From: Geosiphon pyriformis
Taxonomy: Eukaryota; Glomeromycota; Glomeromycetes; Archaeosporales; Geosiphonaceae
Assembly (NCBI GenBank): GCA_016748015.1
Contig: JAAOMT010000085.1
Location: 62,001 to 126,000, forward strand
Reading direction: 5' to 3'
Length of the DNA: 64,000 nucleotides
Below, one piece after another: positions 23,121 through 34,095 of this stretch. Made by a program: the position numbers and the translations under genes. The stretch's first letter is position 1. Each line of letters starts with the position of its first letter. The notes beneath the pieces were generated by a model. It did not search any database. It was not told the origin of the DNA and saw nothing but the letters and a program-made list of their open reading frames with translations.

Positions 23121-26100
23121 GTGAATTAGCCTAGAAGTTTGCAACATATAATGTCAGAGGCATAAACAATCCTGTAAAACAGGAGGATATTGTGTATTGG
23201 CATGTGAAATTTAAAAATATGGTCTCAATTGTTATTAAAACAAAGTTAAAGTCTGGTTGTAGACCTTAGATTATGAACAGGTTTGATAGTATTAGAATTT
23301 TTTCATTTGGTTTGGACAAAGGGTTTTTTGGTGCTGGGGTGGTCATTATTATGAACAATTTTTTGGCCTGCCATGTTTCTAAAGTTAAGAAGGTCCCTGG
23401 TCGGATTATTTTGGTGTATCTCCTCTTCAAAGGTAAACTCTCAGTTACAGTTTTGGGTTTGTATACTGGTGCATTCTCTGGAACTAGATTTGGTTAGACT
23501 ATGGAAGTCAATTTTTTTATCACAAAAGCTCTAAACTCCAGTACTTTTGTGGTCTTGAGAGGTAACTTCAATGAGAATAATTCTAAGAAAAATGCAAGTT
23601 TTAAGTTTTGTTTGGATCTGGGTCTGGCCAACTCATTTGGTGCATACTCATTAGTCAGGACTTCTACATAGAGCAATTCAAGGGGTGCCAAAAAAACAAT
23701 TAATTATATTTTTGTCAGTAATAATTTGTCTTTAGCAGTCATTAATCTGATTGTTGCTTTTGTTTCTAATTATTTTGACACTGACCACAAGACTGTTGTG
23801 GTGTCAGTTAGTCTGGGTGGGCTTTTGGATGTTTAGTTGAATGGTTTGCACAAACAAGCTAATAAAAATTGATAGAAGTTCAAAATTGCGGATATGGACA
23901 GTTCCAAATGGGCACATTTTAAGAAGTGTTCTTTAGTTAAGTTTTCTTCTATGAGTAATGAGTTTTTAGTCACCAGTGCTGGTGAGAATTTTGATTCTAT
24001 GTGGTCTTTGTTGGTAAAAGTGTTGGTCAATGCAGCTGATGAGACATTCTTTATACATTGGTTTTATAAGATCAAATGTTCTTCCAACAAACATTCTTTT
24101 AAATTTTTTAAACTAGAACTGCTGGTTGCTAAATTAGTAAAGTCTTTTCAGTCTGGTAATGCTTCTAAAACTGGTTTCCTTCTCAATGCTTGGTTGATTG
24201 CTGATAAAAGTAAGGCTTTTAAAGTTTGAAACATGTTAAATAATAGTGCTAGCAGCATGGAAATTTTTGTTTGTCTGTTCAGGTTTAGGAAGAGTTACCA
24301 TTATTCCAAGATGCATAAGTCTAAAGCTGTTGAAGCTGCCACAATTAGGCATGCTATTAATAGAAGAATGAAAAATTTTTGCACAGACAAAGACCATATA
24401 ATCAGAAGTATTTTGGATAGACTTTTTCACAAAGTGGTCCTTGACCATTTGGTGGTAGATGATGAATTAATTTTAGATTCTGGTGAAGTTAAATCCAAAG
24501 TTGATATAATAATAGAAAAGTGGACCAGAAAGTGGTCAGTGTCTACATCTTTTTCTGTTTCTTGGACTTGTCAGTATGCTTCTTTGCAATATGTAGATAA
24601 TGATGTTTTCTTTGGTGTTATGGATATTATTGGTTTTGATGAGCTTTTTTAGATTGTTAAACATTTACTGGATGAAAAGGCTGCTGGCCTTAGTGGTATT
24701 TCTAATGAATTATAGAAGCATTGTGATGAGGTCATTCTCAAAAGCTTGTTGGATCTCCTAAATTTGTGCCTAAGATTAGACAAGATTCTGGTTTTGTGGG
24801 GAAAAGTGTAGGTCTCTATGATATTTAAGTCTTATGATTGGGATGGTATCTTAATGAACACTCACCCTATTGCTCTGCTGAAAACTGCTCACAAGATCTT
24901 TTTTAAGATTCTTTCAGATCAGATTTTTCTTGCTTGCAGTAAGTTTGGGGTGTTGTATGAGGATAATTTTTTCATTCTTCATAATATCTCTACCCAGTCT
25001 CCCATTTTTGCTGTTGGTTTAGTGGTAGAAGATGCTTTAGAGAAAGACAGAGAGGTTTGGTTGGTTTTGCAGAATATGTACAAGGCATATGACTTAATTA
25101 GCTGGCACTATTTGGAGACTAGTTTGTGGTGCATCAAAATGTGTGACAGATTTATTAGGTTTTTTGGTAGAATTCATAAAGATAAATTAAACCATGTTAT
25201 GACAAATTTTGGTCTTTTGGATGATTACTGGGTGCTGGATGGTCTTGATCAAGGGGAAGTGTTTTCCCCTCTTCTCTGACAGATTTTCTATGATCTCTTA
25301 CTGTGTAAGATTAAAAGACAGAAAAGTATATGTGGCTACCAGATTAATACCAAGTTTGTGGTCAAATTGGGCAGAATAAACAATATGGGTAAAATGACTT
25401 TTTTTTTTGCTGCTGGTGCTTTTGTTGACAATACTATCTGGATTGGGAGTAGTCAGGCTGCCACACAATTTATATTGGATGTTGCCAGTAATTTCTTTGC
25501 TATTAATAATATCTCAATAAATAATAATAAAACAGTGGCCATTCCTATTAACCAGAGGGTCCAGAATGCTGTTTTTAGGATTAGTGGGTTGCCTATCTCG
25601 ATTATCAGATGTGGTGTGTTTCATAGATACTTGGGTATATTCTTGTTAACTGATGGTTTGTCCAAGTCCAGCTTGGCTAAAGCTCAGTCTGACATCAAGT
25701 TCTTTTCTAATATGGTGCTACATAAAGCTATTTTAGACAAACAGTTCATATATTTGGTGTTAGCTGTTCTTTAGCCTATTATCAACTACTGCACTTAGTT
25801 TAGTTTTGTCTCCTCTGCTGTTTGTTAGCACTGGAATGCTCTGGTTAGAAAAAACTTCAAGTCAAAGGCTGGTTTGTTTTAAGATTTTCTAAGTGAGGTA
25901 CGTTATCATTTTTCACTCTATGGTCTAAAGACATTTAAACAAGTTCAAGCTAAGAGGAAGTCTGCTTTTGTTATAAGTTTTTCTAATTCTTTTGGAGTTG
26001 TTGGTCAGCTTTTTGAGCATTGTTTTCTGGATTTGCAGGTTTTGGATTGGACTCTTTTTAATCCCTTGTAGTATCTTATGAGACTGCATGTTGGTTCTTT

Positions 26101-27808
26101 TAACAATTTTCTGGCTGGAATAGTACATATTTTTTTAAACAATAATATTTCTATGGTAAACAATTTGTCTTATGCTTTTTTTAATTCTGGCAAGTATTCT
26201 GTTTCTAGTGTTTTAGGAACTTTTTTGTATTATGATCAGGTTAGTTTTTTAAAGAGATTTGGTGTAGCTTTCTGTGATAGACTTTTAAACAAACATGGTA
26301 AAGTCCTGAATTGGTAAACATTCCAGCATTGGAAAAAACTGGATCTCAAGGGACCTGTGTCTTCTTGGTTTATCTTAGTATCAAAATTCTTGCATAATAA
26401 AGTTCTTCTGTCAATACCACCCAGTTGCAACTCTTTAGTAGATGTCGATAATGTTTTGCTTTTGGATCAATTTTTTGATGTTAAGAATGGTCTACTTGAG
26501 ATTTGATCAGGTTCTATTTCTGTTTTTACAGACAGTTCTTTGAAGAGATTTGGTTCTGTTGATGTGATTGGTGGTGCTGTAGCATTTTTTTCTGAGATTG
26601 AATTGGACATTAAAGTTAGAGTAATGGGTTTTTTGTCTTCTATAATGGCTGAATTGCAGGCTGTTGTCTTGGCACTAGAGTGTGTATCTTTTTCTTGTTT
26701 AGTGAAGATGTGTTTGGACAGCCAAGCTGCTTTAGATGCATGTGTTTCAGAATTGAGATCTGGTGGTCCTGATTTTTGTAATTGTTGTTGAATAAAAAGG
26801 AGGTATATTGCGAATTTGATTATTCAAAAAGACATTTCTGTAAACTGGTTAAAGGTCAAAAGACACTTTGGTGTGCTGAATAATGTTCATGCAAATACAT
26901 TAGCATGCATTTCTGCTTATTTCTTTTTGCTGTTGTCGACCAATATACATAAATGCTTTTTAATGGCCAATGACATGCCAATTTCTGGTAATGTTCAGCA
27001 TTTTGTCCAAGACATTTTTAGATCTGTGAATTGTATGCATTAGGAAGTTGGTCCTGATTTTAAGATTTTAGGTGGTTTTTCAGTTTGTGATATTGACTGA
27101 ATTAAGACCATGGCTATTTGGCATCCAGATTTGAATATGCTGTCTGGTTCCATGAGTAGAAATTTGGCTGGTTTGTGCTCCTATTTTATGAAAACTGTGT
27201 ATGGCAGACTGTCTGTTACAGTTAGAAAGAGACTTTATAACAAGAACTACTCTGGTGTTTTGTGTTTGCACTGTAGAGAAGTTGAATTCTCTGATCATGT
27301 GTTTATATGTAGTAAAGAATCTATCTTCTATAAAGAGATTTTTTTCGAATATGTGTTAGTTTGGAGATCTTTGACTGGTTTTTGTTGTCTGACTCCTTCC
27401 GTAGTCTTAGAATCTCTTCTCTTATATGTGTTTGATATTAGTCTATATGCTCTTCTCTGCAAGAGCTTTGTGCCTATTGAGTGGTTTAAAGAAGCTATAC
27501 AGATATTTGAGGATTGCAAAGAGGCTGTCCGGATTCTGGTTGACTTTGTATAAGATGTGAGTATGCATCACCATTCTGAGTTGTGAGGATTCAGATTCAG
27601 ATTTAGAGCTAACATGGAGAGAAACAACTTGATCAATAACTCAGAAGTGTTATCAATAATACATTGTACCTCAGTGCAATATTTGTTGGATGGTATGGTT
27701 AGGTTAATTGGTATTGATGATTCTTTTGGAATGAGTTTTGGTTTCTGTAAGCCTTGTTTGTTTTTTTCTGGTTCAGTTAATATGGTATCTGTTTATATAA
27801 ATACATAA
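23117..27808 (+). pseudogene. LINE C ORF2: endonuclease, RT, RNase H, finger
   Basis: APE-type endonuclease at 23117-23870 (KFATYNVRGINN start; VLRGNFNEN for GDFN; YFDTDHKTVV). RT at about 24590-25700 with motif A NMYKAYDLI, motif B GLDQGEVFSPLL and motif C FVDNT at 25421-25435, where the second catalytic Asp is Asn. RNase H at 26520-26910 (FTDSSLKR with DG changed to DS; AELQAVVLALE; DSQAALDA). Finger near 27265-27310 (CLHCREVEFSDHVFIC). Many stops, for example at Trp 6 (TAG at 23132-23134). Predicted inactive. Confidence 0.87.
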
Positions 27809-27984
27809 TGTCACCTAGATTAGTCTGAATAACTAGTCACATGTAATAAATGCGTGAATTATATCTAGTTGGGGTCTATAGTTTTGACTTTATATACTAG
27901 ATAGTAATTGGGCTGCATTTGTTAAACTGGATAATAATAATAAAAAATTAATTACAAAAAACAAATTTAATTTCAAAAATAAAA

Positions 27985-28320
27985 TTAAGTTAAAAAAAAT
28001 ATGTTATATGTAAATAGTTTTGTATTTGCTATTATTTGTGATTTTTTTGTTATTTTGTTTGATAATATAATATATATGCTTAATATTATAAAAAATATGC
28101 TGTGAGTTTTAATTTAACATAATTTGTTTGTTTTTTTCTGGATTAAAAAAATATATTTTAGTTAAAATAAATAAATAATATAAATTTAAGTAGTTAATTA
28201 CATAAAAAAAGCATGAATCATATTTAATTTAAAATACTTTATTATCATATTGTATTAATTAATAATTGAATTTTACTTATTAAATAAACAAAAAAAATTA
28301 TTATTATTTGTTTTAAAACA
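27985..28320 (+). repeat. Second LINE 3' tail
   Basis: TTGTTTGTTTTTTTCTGG near 28124-28141 repeats the end of ORF2 in LINE C (27756-27770). The conserved UTR block (TAGTTAATTACATAAAAAAA, about 28191-28210) and an A-rich end follow. It is a short 5'-truncated copy lying just behind the LINE C tail. Confidence 0.6.
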
Positions 28321-28479
28321 AATTTGGAAAAATAAATAAATTATTAATAAAAAATTGGTATTTATAAAAATCAAAAAAAGTGGTAATAATTTGAAACTTA
28401 ATATATTGAAAAATGTGGCATTTTGTTAAGCCACTTGAGATTTATAAGATTAAAAAACCAGCACTTATAATGTTAAGTT

Positions 28480-28630
28480 TTTGTTTTTTTTAAATAATGT
28501 AGTTTTATTTATCTTAAATAGCTAATTACATGTAAAAAGCATTTATTTTATGTTTTATGCAGTTAGTTTCAAATTAATGTATTTAAATTATTTAATATTA
28601 TATAAAAAATAATAAATTGATTCAAATATT
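28480..28630 (+). repeat. Third LINE 3' tail
   Basis: The conserved UTR block TAGCTAATTACATGTAAAAA at about 28520-28539 is followed by GCATTTATTTTATG and an A-rich end. It is the third tail in a row with the same orientation. Confidence 0.55.
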
Positions 28631-28639
28631 ATTTATTAA

Positions 28640-29443
28640 TGTAAAAATTATACTTTTAAATTAAATCACATCTACTCTAATTAAAATGATGTTTACAATT
28701 AAAACAATGACTGCAAATAAAACTATGGTTATAATTAAAATTCACATTTTGAATTGATCATAATATCCTTTCCGGAATTTTCAAAATTGGTTGGCTTTTT
28801 TGTTTTCTATTTTCACTTTATGCAATGCAGACATTTCGTTTTATTCAAAATGATTATATTGTTATTTATGTGGATTAAATCTTCTATTAATTTCGCTTTT
28901 ATCAAAAGTTTAGGTAGCCTGTTCGTTGAGATATTTCGGAAATTCAAGATGAAAATGAGTTATATTAATTTACAGTTTTCTGGTCTGCATCAGAGGCCAA
29001 GATCCTAATATAGCTATTGATGTCTCACGATTGGGTTTAACATCGTCCAGCGTGGTTAAAAATTCACAAGTTTAAATGGTCACTAATAAGTTTTATTCCA
29101 ATGAAAGTCGAAATTCAAGGGTCGTAATTTTCAAAGTCCGCAAAAGCGGTTTTCAAGTAGCTTTCTATTGTTTTGAGAAATTTGTTCACATTGGAACTAT
29201 TTACACTTAATGGAAAACCCCAAAAATGAAGCTAATTATTTATTAAAGGGTATACCGACCGTTCAAAATAGTATTAAGGTGGCATGTATTTGGTAAATTA
29301 TTCTATGCTTTTAAAATTCATTACTAAAGTCCCTTACTGAAAAGCAAATTGTGCATTATATTGACGAATAAAGACTTGATTAGTATTAAAGAATCAAAAT
29401 TAAATTTTGAAAATAGGAGTTTGAACAAACCTTTATAAACAAA
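28640..29443. other. Non-repeat spacer beside the host gene
   Basis: From about 28740 the base composition becomes mixed, and CpG reappears, as in the host gene. It contains the 3' flank of the co-chaperone gene. The plus-strand ORF at 28754-29008 has no recognisable motif, and I do not call it. Confidence 0.5.
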
Positions 29444-32400
29444 TCACCCATAATGATGAAACGACGCCCCATGCCCATGTCGTCCATTTCTCGTTCCATT
29501 CCTTTGGTGATTATGGTTATGGGCAGGACGTTGATAAAATCCTTGTCCATTACCGGATGTAAAACCAAACCCACTTTGATCGCTCATAAACATTTGGAAA
29601 AATAAATTAGGGTCGACACTACCAAAGTCTGATGCGCCACTGATTCCATCAAGATCAGCTCCTGAATCATAACGTTGCTTTTTGACTGGATCCCCCAAGA
29701 CGGCATATGCCTCGCCTATTTCTTTAAATTTCATCTCAGCTACAGTATCCCCAGCGTTTTTATCAGGATGATGTAAAAGGGCTAATTTTCGGTAAGCTTT
29801 CTTTATATCTGCTTCCGAGGCGTCTTTAGTTAGCCCTAATATTTTATAAAAGTCCTTTCTTTGGGATTTTTTTAGCTCTAATTCTGCATTATTCAAGGCA
29901 TTACGAATCTCCCGATTATCGCGGTCAAGGTCAAGAGCAGCTTTGAGATCTTGGACCGCTTTTTCATAACTTTCCATTTTAAGATGAGCGTCTGCACGGC
30001 GTCTTAAAACTTTGATAAAAGTAGGATCAAGTTCCAGAGCTTTGTCCATATCTAATATTGCTTCAGAGTGCTTTCCAAGTTTTAAAAGCACTGCTGATCG
30101 ATTAGAATAAAGTTTAGAGTTGGTGCTGTTGTTTCTAGGATCAATATTCAGTGCTGAGGTATATAATTCGTATGCAAGGTCGTATTCGCCTTTCTTGAAA
30201 CTTTCATTTCCCAGATTTTTTTGTTGTTCTAGATTTTTTGCTTTCTATAAAGTAAATCGAGAATGTAATAGAAATTTTGAAATAATTGCTTTTTCCGAAA
30301 CATTACATAAGAAAATTTATTGGAAATTTTACCCGTAATAAATTTCTTGCTTTTGTATGGTCAGGATCGCAGCGGAGAGCTTCTGTACAATGAGCTAGCG
30401 TTTTTGTATTATCACCTTCTTGGTATAATATTTGCGCTCGTACCACATGTGCGTCTGGATTTTGTGGGTCGGCACGAAGTATCTCGCTAGAAGTGCATAA
30501 ATCGGATCAGCAATTTGTTTATTTTCACCCAAAAATATATCAAATGATTTAAAGGATACCCAGCACATGACCAAGACGTATAAATTTGAGGGAAGTATCA
30601 AGATAAGAATTCGATTCCGGGACCTCGGTCATACAATGAGTTCGCATACTAATGGAGAGCCCGAAGATCGATGATTAATACTCACTTTGCGATTCTTCCA
30701 GCCTCGCCCAAATCTTTCAGCCCTATTAACCCTTCAGCTTTCAAGACCTTCCACTTTAAGGGGATTTCTTCAAGATTCGTAGATGCTCGATCAATATAAG
30801 TAACCGCCAATGCTGGTTGATCATTTTCTAAAAATGTCTCTGCTTGCTGGACATAGGCATGAACATTTTGCACTTGGCGTAATTCGGAAGTAGCCAGACT
30901 ATTATTTGGTTCCATAGAAAGTACATTTGATAAGAGGCGAAAGGCCTCTGATAGATTACCGAGAAGATAATTGCATTTCGCAGCCCGAATTAGAGCTTTT
31001 GTAGAAGATGGATCCAGTAAAAGAGCAGTCTTACAATCGTCAAGAGCAATTTTGGTTTTTTTCATCATCATCAACGCCGCGGCACGATTTGTATAATAGG
31101 TTGGATTATTAGGGTCGATTCCTAAAAGCCAGTGGAGTAACAGGATTAATCTCTTGTTAAGGTTGGCTTTGTTTTAACTATTGTTGAATGATTAGACAAA
31201 TCGAGAAACCAGACGGTAAAAGCTTAAGTTTTTATAGCGTTTTCAATACTATCTTTGATTTAAATAATTTTTTTATCATGACGCGCATAGAATGTGGTTC
31301 TTAGGCTGACAGTCGCGTACCCGTTTGGTTATACAGGAAATTAGAGCTTACCTATTGCATCGGTATATAACTGTACAGCATCCAAATAATTTCCCGCTTT
31401 ATATTTTTCGTTAGCTTGAGTTTTAATGCCCTCTGCATATCTAATACATAGAATGGGGTTATATGGGACCAAAATTAGTAAAGTACATTTTCCTATTTGC
31501 CACACTTCATCTGTCTGGTTGACAAGTTGTTAGAAATATATGATATATATTGACAAATGAAGTTTAATGAAGGAAGAACGTTTCGAAAAAGAATCACAAA
31601 AAACGAAGAAAATGGATTTGTGTTTTGCCTGAAAAATCAAATTGTAGACTCGGAGTATGAGGATATATTTTGAGTTTCTGAGAGAAAATAATTTAATGGT
31701 AAAGGTCGAAAAGTGCACTGTCTGTTGGCTCTTTGACTATCTATAAAGCAATTACCACAGGAACCAGAGAAAGCTTACACTTCTTGGAATACCTCCATGT
31801 CCTCAATGTTGTTTAAGTAGGTATTTTCTGTCGAGTGATCGCGAAACGGCTGAAACTAAGAAATTAAAGGGCAAAAGTTTGAGGTTGGTTTAAAGTCAAC
31901 TTTGAAAATTGACAATTGGTATGAATATTTTTTTAATTCATAATAAAAAAGGAAAACCAAATGGCCACAGGTTACCTGGTCGGGTAAGTACCCTTTGGGA
32001 AGGTTGGTACATACGAAATCAAAGAAGGATGTAGAAGGTGAAAGAACATTTCGTAATCAGCACAAGTTTCCAAAATGAACGTATGATTGATAACCGCTGC
32101 ATGGCATATCTACATAATGTTACATCACGTGTTCAAAAATTCGAGCTTTACCTGGTTTGCTCAAGTTATTTCGCATTTCTAGATAGTTTGGGTTGTTTTC
32201 CTTTAGAAGTGGTGAGGTTTTTGTGGTAAAACTAGTTTTTCTGGGTAGTTCTCGATTTTCTGAATTATTTGGCAACTCCGGGAGAACATGAGAACCTTGT
32301 TGCATCATGTAAGCATTATGATCAGATAAAACCGAAATTTTCCTTGGTCTCTCTTGTAATCGAGGAGTTGGTGCTGGTGTAATGGCCGGGGAATCAAGAA

Positions 32401-32899
32401 TCTCGATAATTTCAGCTCCCTCTGGTATGATAAATGGTTTTTTTTCTGAATGTCTCACTTGAGACCGGAATGGTTTATCACGGCTAAAAGAATTGGTCAT
32501 ATTGTCATTAAAATTTGCTGGCAAAACAAACTGTGGGAAAGTGATACCATCAGCAAACTCGTCTGGCGAGGGTCGACGATCTTTGTCGTCATACAAATTT
32601 TCAACTACCCTTTTTTGAGAATGGGAAGCAACTTCCGGCTTGTTAAAGTCAACTCCTACATGTTCGTTGTCCAGCTCCATTACTTCATCTTCACTTTTCT
32701 CTAAATTACCAAGTTCTTGAAAGCTGGGAAAGGAGAAGGTGTACGCTGAAGACGAAAACATGGTGTTTATGTGTTGCCCGCTTTCTCTTAGTGATTCTGT
32801 GGTAGCAAGACGAATTTGTTCTTGTTCGTCGGATAGTAGCTCACTAAGAGATGCTTTCAGAGCTTTCTGAATGTCTTCTTCGTTATCAAAAAATTCCAT
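29444..32899 (-). CDS. UIM-TPR-J-domain co-chaperone (DNAJC7-like), six exons
   Basis: Model on the minus strand: exons 32899-32129, 31849-31779, 31440-31352, 31121-30686, 30486-30333 and 30244-29444, giving about 773 codons with every junction in phase and GT...AG ends. Residues 7-20 and 25-39 are tandem ubiquitin-interacting motifs ([14 protein letters not shown], and the 19-residue-shifted [13 protein letters not shown]). IIEIL at 164-168 resembles a SUMO-interacting motif. TPR repeats run from about 285 to 630 ([20 protein letters not shown] is the first). The J domain is at 638-702 with HPD at 666-668, followed by a Gly/His-rich tail. DNAJC7-type proteins couple Hsp70 and Hsp90 through TPRs in the cytosol. 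The UIM part suggests handling of ubiquitinated clients. The exon 1 donor (CAC|GTGATG) was chosen because the stronger CAG|GTAAAG at 32152 breaks phase, and the exon 2 acceptor could be 6 bp upstream. UIM and TPR parts could be separate genes. Confidence 0.85.
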
Positions 32900-32929
32900 G
32901 CAAAACTAGAAATTAGTGTATGCGTTTTT

Positions 32930-33963
32930 GATAGCTGAGAAAGCCGCGACAATGAAATGAAGGAGTAAAATGACGACTTTAAAAAAGTTTCATTTAATAT
33001 ATACTCCCAAGTTTTTAAATTAAGATATATACGTCATCGGATTTCAATTTCGATTAATTGGCTGATTAATCCAAGAAAGAAAATAATTGTCTTGGACAAA
33101 TTAACTATTTAAAGAATCATGTAAAGACTTAATCTAAATAAATACATAAATCTAAATTTATTTAATTGAAAAGATATGCACTTTATTTATGTTTATTTTT
33201 ATATGGTCATATAATAAAATTTAAAAATATTATATTACTAAAAGATTCCAATTTTAAATTTTATTTTTATACATTTAATTATTTGTATTTAATTGTTAAT
33301 TAAATTTTTTTTATTAAATTTGTTTTTTGTGGTTGGGCTTCACCTTCAACAGAACAAAAATAAATAATTTTTTATTATTATATTTTTATAACCACAATAA
33401 AAACAAAAAAACAATCTTTATTTTTTAATTTTTAACAATAATATTATTCAAAAAGTCTTTTTAATTATAAAAGCAACTAAATAGTATTTTGCTAAAATGC
33501 TTTTTTTAAGTAATAAAAAGACTAAAAAATCTTTGAGTAAAAGTTTTAGTATTGTTATTATTTTTGTTAAAAACTTAAAAGTTTTATAACAATCTTTTTA
33601 TTATTGTTTAAATAACCAAAATAAAACTCTGGATTTTTTTAATGTTTTTACTAATTTTACATTATTAATACTAATTATAATATTTTATTTTACTTTAATT
33701 GTTAACAGTTTTTTATTTTAAATAATAATAATAATAATATATTTGTAAATCTAATATAAATAAGTATTTGGTTATATTATTTATATATAAATTTTAATTA
33801 ATTATTAACAGTTTTAAAAACAAAACAAATTGTGTTTTTATATATAATTTTATTAATTAAGCTATTAAATTATTTAATTATAAAAATTAAATTAATAAAA
33901 TAAAAACTATATTATTTTTTTCTTGTTTTTTGAAAACATTATTGGTTTAATATTATTATTTTT
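32930..33963. other. Promoter side of the host gene, then A/T desert
   Basis: The first 130 bp upstream of the ATG have mixed composition and may hold the promoter, but no box is certain. From about 33100 the sequence is nearly pure A/T with no gene, apart from a small GC pocket at 33340-33372. It borders the A tail of LINE D. Confidence 0.45.
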
Positions 33964-34095
33964 TTTTTATTAACCCATTTAATGAGTGCAGCCCAATCGC
34001 TATCTAGTACATAGAACCAAACTAAGAGGCTCAAACTAAATGCGACTCACACACTTTCTACATGTAGCTAGCCACTCAAGCCAGACAAGGCAACA

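Larger units (their letters stand above)
21185..27945 (+). mobile_element. LINE C: full-length but decayed LINE
   Basis: Contains the whole family plan: ORF1 (to 23120), ORF2 (23117-27808), 3' UTR with the conserved block at 27831-27850, and an AATAATAATAATAAAA tail. Length about 6.8 kb, like LINE D. Numerous Trp/Gln-to-stop changes make it non-autonomous. It follows directly after the LINE A tail in the same direction. Confidence 0.88.

Noticed and set aside
28754-29008. Plus-strand 84-codon ORF next to the host gene
   Set aside because: No motif, no splice context and rich in aromatic residues. It lies in the 3' flank of the co-chaperone gene.
33340-33372. Small GC pocket TGGTTGGGCTTCACC as a conserved RNA or site
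   Set aside because: Too short, with no pairing partner or known motif. It may be unaltered sequence left in a decayed repeat.
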